Origin: Ceratobasidium sp. AG-K
Lineage: Eukaryota; Basidiomycota; Agaricomycetes; Cantharellales; Ceratobasidiaceae
Assembly (NCBI GenBank): GCA_037039685.1
Contig: JAWNGF010000009.1
Location: 2,046,001-2,110,000 of the forward strand
DNA: 64,000 nucleotides
Direction of reading: 5' to 3'
Shown here: in pieces, positions 57,989 to 64,000 of the stretch
Layout of the letters: every line of letters begins with the position of its first letter
How positions within the stretch are numbered: the stretch's first letter is position 1
Notes under the pieces: generated by a model
Told to the model about the DNA's origin: nothing
Databases searched by the model: none
What the model saw: only the letters and a program-made list of their open reading frames with translations
Position numbers and translations under genes: made by a program

Positions 57989-59272
57989 TTATGCATTAAT
58001 ATTTGCTCCACATTCTGTGTAGTTATCAGATTGTCCGCCGGGATCGGGTGCTCTATGAGAGGAGGAAAATGCATGGCCTTTGGGTTCACGGTCGTGTAGT
58101 GACCAACCAAGGTGGCCCGGAGACCAATATGAAATGAATCCGACGGTCTCAAGAGATGGGTGCCCTTTGAATAAAATTCCAGCAGAAGATCTCTCCGCTT
58201 CCATAGTGTCTTGTTTATCTTGAGCCTCTGTGCGTACGGGCTCGAATTGCTCATTTTCTGGAACGGTTGAGACGTCTTGCGCTTCATTTTCACTAGTCTG
58301 TTTGGTTTCAGGGCCTATGAGTTGTGGGACCGCTGGCGCTGCGAGGGTTGCGGTGGCTGTGGGAGAAGTAGCGCCCGGAGTGGCCGTAGATTGATCTGGT
58401 GCAGGCAATGTGTGGTTATCGGTAGCTACGATATCCCCAGAGGTGCCATCCAAGTACTTGGTATCGGTCAGGTAGACGTTAACGAACACGGACTTGAGTT
58501 TCGACAGAGCGCGGAGCTCATCAACCAAAGCCTCCTAGACCTTGTATAAGGGCTTGATATTTACAAGTCGAAGGATTGAGCTCACCGCATATCCGTCTAC
58601 CCCTTTGATAGAGAAGTACGAGTCATGATCATTCGGAAACTGCTGCCAAAAATCGCACGTCCCCATTTGGTTGAACTTTGTGCAACGCCCAAGGGAAAGA
58701 TGCTCAAGATCCTCGCACTGCTGAATTGCCCGTTGGATTACTTGCAGATCAGGTCCGTGGGCATTAAGAATAATGAGAGATTTCAAGCTTTTAGGCAGAA
58801 TAGGGAGAATTCTCTTATAAGAGTATTGACCCTGAGCTCCCGATGGTCCAACGTCATTATGGCAGTCAAGTATAAGAGTGTGAATCTTCTTCGAGTCGAC
58901 AGTAGAAAAGTTGACGTAAGTTTTGACTGAAGCGTGATTTAGTAAGACCTCAGCTTTGAGGGTTAGAATTCTACGTAGGCGCGTTTTATCACACGTAAAT
59001 TTGCTGAAAAGGTACGTTACTCACCTTGTATGTTTGGCTAGGCCATATTCCATCGCACATTTCCAATCCGTGGGTTTGCTCAGAGTGAGAGTACGAGACC
59101 ACTCAGGCATGTATAGATCGCGATAGCTTTTACACGCCGTAGAAAGGCCTTCATGGAATTTATTTTTGGCCAGTTCAGGCTGTGATGACCTTGAACGATT
59201 GTTCAATTTCCAGATGGAAAATTGCATTACGATCAGGATAAGATCCAACGGAAACGATATTGGCTGGTTCAT
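57989..59272 (-). CDS. F-box/LRR-like family protein, second intact member
   Basis: Exons 59272-59025, 58970-58586 and 58534-57989 give 392 residues. MNQPISFPLDLILIVMQFSI at the start corresponds to the F-box-like helix of the paralogue at 51148-52713. The second exon has HTLILDCHNDVGPSG, LPKSLKSLIILNAHGPDLQV and LEHLSLGRCTKFNQMGTCDF, then DSYFSIKGVDGYA at the same exon border as the paralogue. The third has LKSVFVNVYLTDTKYLDG and then a long Thr/Ala/Pro and Glu-rich insert not present in the others, ending at HLGWSLHDREPKG. Sequence is strongly diverged although exon structure is kept, so the family evolves fast. It lacks the extra N-terminal exon of the other copy. Confidence 0.72.
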
Positions 59273-59940
59273 TGTAGAGAAGGAATCCCATATGTCGTGG
59301 AGGTGAGAACAAGATAGGTATGGGGTTGCCGCCCTCCAGTGTGCCCTATAAAGACCATTGATGGGCCAGTTTGAAATTGACAGCCCATCATATATAGGCC
59401 TCGTCCAGTTGCAATGCTCGTCCCGGTCCGCACTGTTAATCCTTCAGATGTAGCATTGTACGGAGATGATGATTTACAAGATGCTAGAGCGGGCATAATC
59501 CGTGATCGACGTGCCACCTGCTACTTTGCAAACTTCGAACTGAAGGCGTGTTGAGTGAAGAGGCTGTTCCGGGTAAAAACGGCCGCGCATATGCCACGAC
59601 TAACTCGGAGTTGCGGCAAACCGCCTGGTGTTCTTCAACTTTCAAACTGTCTAGGTATGTGAAACTGACATGATGCGCAAGGCACGTTAGTGAGACGGGT
59701 ACAGTGATACCGATAAAACGAATATATTTCTGTCTATACAATACGAGTGAAACAGCCAGCAAATAGTCCAGACACAAGACACGAGGGAACAGACTCAGCC
59801 AAAAGTCCGTGAAACAGAGAGAGCGACTATGTCTAGGATGTGGATGAGAGAGTGAGCGCGAGTAGATGAGTAAGTAGGGTGTATGCTAAGGAGAGTGTGC
59901 GTGCAATGTACGAAAACAAGCTTGAAAACAGGAGATGTGT
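59273..59940. other. Intergenic, no gene seen
   Basis: Promoter side of the F-box-like gene and 3' side of the chitin synthase gene. No open frame with a family match. Confidence 0.5.
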
Positions 59941-62900
59941 CTATGCGTTTTCGGTCAATATCGTATCGATCGACTTGTTCAAGAAGTCCTTCCGGTCCGT
60001 CAGGTCTGCCTTTGGGAAACGTTGCATCACTGCTTCACGTGCACTCCTGTTAAGCGTCGGTCGTTAGGAGGATGGACATTCAAATATAGCATTCCACTTA
60101 CTTTTTCGTTACCGTGAACAAGTCTTGGCTTGCGAGATAATGCCTCAGCACGACGAGGAGCTCGTCGTCTGTAGGATTGGTGCTCTGGCTCGGTCCACCG
60201 CCAAGAGGGTTGGCGGTGGTGGCAACCGAGAACGTCGATAGAGGTCGTCCGCCCATTGTTCCGCCGAGTCCAAGTCCCCCTCCGAGTCCGCTGTTCCCAG
60301 TCGTATGCCCTTCTGCGCTTCCGGCAAACATGTTCAGGTTTGTCATCATGCTGTTGCGTGGTGCGCCTCCCATTGTGCTCGCCGCATACGGGTTATTGAC
60401 CATACCCATGGAGTTCATCGATCCCATCATGTACGGATTCATGCCCATCATTCCCATATGCATGCTCCCAGCATTGCCTCCGCCTCCATACTCGCTACCG
60501 GCTTGAGATCCCATCCAGGGCATGCCCATACCCATACCCATACCCACACCACTAAACTGGGGCATAAGATATTGTTGCTGGAGGTTAGGGTTGGATCCTT
60601 GAGAGCGAAGGCCGGGCCCATGGCCCAAGTTGCTTCCGTGCCCTCGTGCGCTGCCCCCGTTCATCATGTTCGTATCGCGGTAATAGTCGCCAGTTTGGGA
60701 GCCAGCATGGTACGATGCAGCAACTCCGGCTTCTTGCGCACGTCGGCGAGCAAACTCTTGGGCCGATGCCGATTTAGCCTGCGTAAGCATTGTATGTTTC
60801 GATTCTTCTGACTTGTGCGAGCCAGTTTCCCAAGCCTCGGCTTCGTATTCTGAATTGAAGAGCATCGTCAGCGTCAATCACATCAAGAAGATGGAAAATC
60901 AAAATGACGCTCAGCGCTTGATCTGTCTATTGCACTTACCACTAAATTTCTTCAGAGGAATCATGCTCTCCTCGAAGTAATCGTCATCAGGCATAACCAT
61001 GACTTTACCCCCGGAACCGTCGCCCTGGATGACACGGGTATTACCCCAGCTAAAGTCGTCCATACACCAGAAGGAGTAAACGGGGAGGAAGAAACTGTAG
61101 ACAGGATATCTATTGCAGAGCATGAGAAAGCAATTCGCGACTTGATGTTCACGGACTTACGCCATGATATATATGATCATCCACCCGATTAGCATGAATT
61201 CTCGTTTGAGCAAGAAAATGACCGCCTAAACGGGCCCGAGTTAGATGATATAATGTTTGAGTAGCAAACCTACCTGTAGACCATATGTAATGGCGATCAT
61301 AACGAGAGAGATGATAGGAATGGGTCCAGCGCCAGTTGCAGTGATAACAATCAGATAGACAAGCTAAGTAAAATGGATAAGCGCCGGAGAATCGGACGGA
61401 AAAAAAAGAACTCACGTAGACAGTCGTCGCCGGCAAAATCTGCAATACAAAATCAGGATAAATTCCGATAAGCGCCGACCTCACTCACAATCGTTCCAAC
61501 CAAGTCCAAAAACACAATGAATCGCATCGAGAAGCAGCAGAGACCGCACAGCTCTGGCAACGTGACAAGTTCGCACAGATTGTGCACAGTCGAGTTGATC
61601 CATCGACGGCGCTGAGAGAGCAAAACACTCCACCGGTCCGGTGCAATGGTATGTGCAATCGCGTCTGGAGTAAACTTCATCTTGAACGTCGGGAAGTGCT
61701 TCATGATGAGCGTGGTGAGGTAACGATCCTCTCCAAGGTGGAGCAAGTTCTTCTTGTGCAGAGTGTCGACGATGCCTTCGCTATAGTCATCGATAATGCG
61801 GTTCGAGATGATAATCGGGCGTCCCTTGTCGGCCGTGCGGATACGGTACATGGAGAAACATCCGGGCAAACACGTGACGGAACCAAACAGCGACTCGAAT
61901 GCTTTGGCCAAGTGGTGGGAGATATAGTACTCGTAAACCTAGGCCCGAATAAGCCAAGCGCCAGGCGTGTATGTCGTAACGCACCTGAATCATCGTCCAC
62001 CACGAACCCTCTTCATTGTCCAACTTGGTCTCTCCGCAAATTCCGATAATCTGAGAGTCGTCCGCCGTGCAGGCCACCAGTCGGTTCAGTGAGTCAGGAG
62101 TAACAGTCTAGACCCGAAAAATTAGCACCAGAACCAAACTCAAAACCCGGTTCTCAGACTCGGAACGTACTGTGTCGGCATCCACCATGAAGATATACTC
62201 GTAAAACGCCGGGTCGATCCCAATGACATTGCGCATCTGATGGTAAATCTCGAGTTCGAGCGGGCTCATCGGGGCATCGAAATGAACGCGGTTGAGATAG
62301 TGCAGCAACAGAATTTGCGAGTCGCGTTTCCCACGATTGCCGGGCTTGGAGGTTTCACTCGGCTTGCCAGTCTTGACGACGACAATGTACCTGTCGATCG
62401 GGTGAGAGGGTGTATGGGAGCGGTCTAGAGACTTACGGCACGACGTGGCCTTCGAATTCGTATAACCCTGAATAAACCTTGCCATAGTTGAGTTGCTTTG
62501 CGCCTTCACCAACGCTCTTGAACCGGAGAGGCTCGGGGTCCAGAGCAGGGTCGACGCCGAGAATATCGAGGACGATACGGGGAGTAGAACGGTCATTTCC
62601 GGATCCAATGATGTTGCCGTCGCAAATGAGGAACAGGAGCTTGCGCTTATCGTCGTACTTGAGCACCGTGAGCGAGTCGATGGTACGGCGGAGCGACTCT
62701 TCGTCTTCGGTATAAGCCGGGACCTGGCAAATGACAAACTTGTCCATCGCTTCGGGCGAACGCTTGCCCGTCAACTGCAGAGCCGCCAAGACTGCAAAAA
62801 CGTCAGCACTGGCCACATCTAATTCGGGTTCGACTTACACTTGGCCAAAATAACCGCCGCCAAAATCGCCGCAAACACAATAAGCAACACATCTGCAAAC

Positions 62901-64000
62901 TGACACCTGGCCGTCGTGCGGAAATCCGTCTGGCCGACATAGTACACGTTCTTCAGACAAGCATAAATCTTGGCCTGGTCCTCGCTCGTCATGGAATCGA
63001 ACGCGCTCCGGATTTGCTTGGAAAGATCTTGTCCGGGTTGTTGCTTGAATAGATCCGAAATACGCGAGTCGATAAACTTGTACTTGTCCTGATTCGGGTT
63101 TTGGTCGATGGAATAGAAATAATCGCTCAGGTCGTAGAGGTTGTTGTCCCAGACGGCCCAGATGCGCGACGACTCTTGAGCGCCGCTCTCAATGGCCTTC
63201 CAGTCAAACACGAGCGTGCCCTTGTAATAATCGTCCATCTTTTTCAAGAACCGGTTCGTGTACCAATCTTCCGACGCGAGCTGCGAAGTTGTGACAGTCT
63301 GCTGGGAACCACTCGTATGAATTGCGTTGTTGTTGACGATCGTGCTAATGTTCGCAATCGACATGGCCATGGTCTGGTCCGTGACGAGTCCAGAGCAACC
63401 GAGGGTGAGCGGGACGGGGAAGTACTCGGTCAAGTCTTGTCCCCAAAGCTCCATCATCTGATCCTTGGTCGACGGCAGTGCACTAATATCGCTATGACTC
63501 CCGGCCCAGAAATCCGTCATGTCGTAGACCACACCGCGCACCGCGACCCAATAATCATTCTCGGCCGCATGACCCGCGAGTTCCGAGACGCTCCAGGCCT
63601 TGTCCTTGCGCGGGCACAGGAGCTTGCCAAAGATGATAATGTAGAAAATGACAAACGCGCACGCGCCGAAAATGAGCATGCAAATCGTGACTTTTTCGCG
63701 CCAGGCTTGTTGGACGTCGGGGCGCTTCATTCGGCCGACGTGGAGGAGTAGGAACGAGGGGATCCACCAAGTGCAGAGCCATGTGTATGCCTTCCAGACT
63801 TTACGCACGCGGGTCTCTTTAATCTCTACCGTCTTGGGTTTCTTGGGTGGGAGTTCGGTTTTGGTGGCAGTGGGCGAGCCCGGGGCGGTACCGGGCGCGG
63901 CGGGCGAGGGCAACGTTGCGTACGAAGCCTTGCGATCCCAATCGGCAGCATGGGCGTCGGTAAAAGGTCCTTCCTCGCGCAAGAGCGAGTCTTCGGCGCC
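59941..64000 (-). CDS. Chitin synthase with cytochrome-b5-like region and DEK_C tail (5' end outside window)
   Basis: Thirteen exons are visible (64000-62839, 62791-62437, 62390-62171, 62107-61985, 61937-61489, 61439-61416, 61363-61274, 61225-61161, 61109-60940, 60849-60102, 60046-59941). The frame is still open at 64000. Order: Pro/Ala-rich segment; two membrane helices ([37 protein letters not shown]); a cytochrome-b5-like block ([20 protein letters not shown]); a third helix; then the glycosyltransferase core with [37 protein letters not shown] and the QRRRW signature; several short membrane exons; a Gly/Met-rich linker; and a DEK_C domain ([18 protein letters not shown] to [10 protein letters not shown]). 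This matches class V/VII-type fungal chitin synthases, many of which start with a myosin motor; whether this one does cannot be seen. It polymerises GlcNAc at the plasma membrane during tip growth. Confidence 0.92.

Noticed and set aside
1..64000. CRISPR arrays, operons, tRNA and rRNA genes
   Set aside because: No spaced short repeats, no polycistronic layout, and no tRNA-like T-arm with paired acceptor stem or rRNA core was noticed; a covariance-model scan would be needed to exclude tRNAs fully.

Overview
The window is from a filamentous basidiomycete, most likely an Agaricomycete of the Rhizoctonia/Thanatephorus type. The evidence is dense short GT-AG introns of about 39-75 nt, genes on both strands without operons, an RGS protein with C-terminal membrane helices, a chitin synthase with a cytochrome-b5-like region and DEK_C tail, a GH128 glucanase, tyrosine-kinase-like protein kinases, fast-evolving F-box-type families, and hAT DNA transposons. 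The organism call is inference from these families; the spliced models were built by hand from splice sites and reading phase.

Layout. 1-1160: RGS/membrane protein, minus strand, 3' end outside the window. 2302-4241: a decayed DEAD-box (eIF4A/Fal1-like) copy directly behind a copia-type gag with a zinc knuckle, joined by an apparently spliceable intron. 4448-6489: F-box gene with an internal TGA. 6763-10139: a complete hAT transposon (15-bp terminal inverted repeats, perfect 8-bp target-site duplication, 11-exon open transposase). 11783-13075: stomatin-family protein. 13776-16632: chimeric gene, a protein kinase domain continuous with the PLU-1/PHD C-terminal half of a Lid2/KDM5-type protein. 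17785-18635: decayed kinase copy. 19971-21162: secreted GH128 beta-1,3-glucanase. 21634-23190: two decayed F-box copies. 23505-28700: a segmental tandem duplication carrying a lactonase gene, intact in the right copy and frameshifted in the left.

28996-34060: a long disordered protein ending in a NADAR domain. 34227-35966: nested transposons, an internally deleted hAT element whose right target-site duplication was itself hit by a 248-bp hAT-type MITE. 36-46 kb: about 10 kb of gene-poor DNA with diverged noncoding repeats. 46330-59272: three members of an F-box/LRR-like family (one broken by a single-base loss, two intact) flanking an auxilin/Swa2-type J-protein gene (53639-56575). 59941-64000: 3' part of a large chitin synthase gene.

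The housekeeping genes (stomatin, auxilin, chitin synthase, GH128, RGS) fit hyphal growth: wall synthesis, wall remodelling, vesicle uncoating and G-protein signalling. Between them lies a fast-changing part made of duplicated F-box, kinase and lactonase genes and DNA transposons. The strongest observations are the kinase-PHD gene fusion, the two precisely dated hAT insertions, and the nested MITE.
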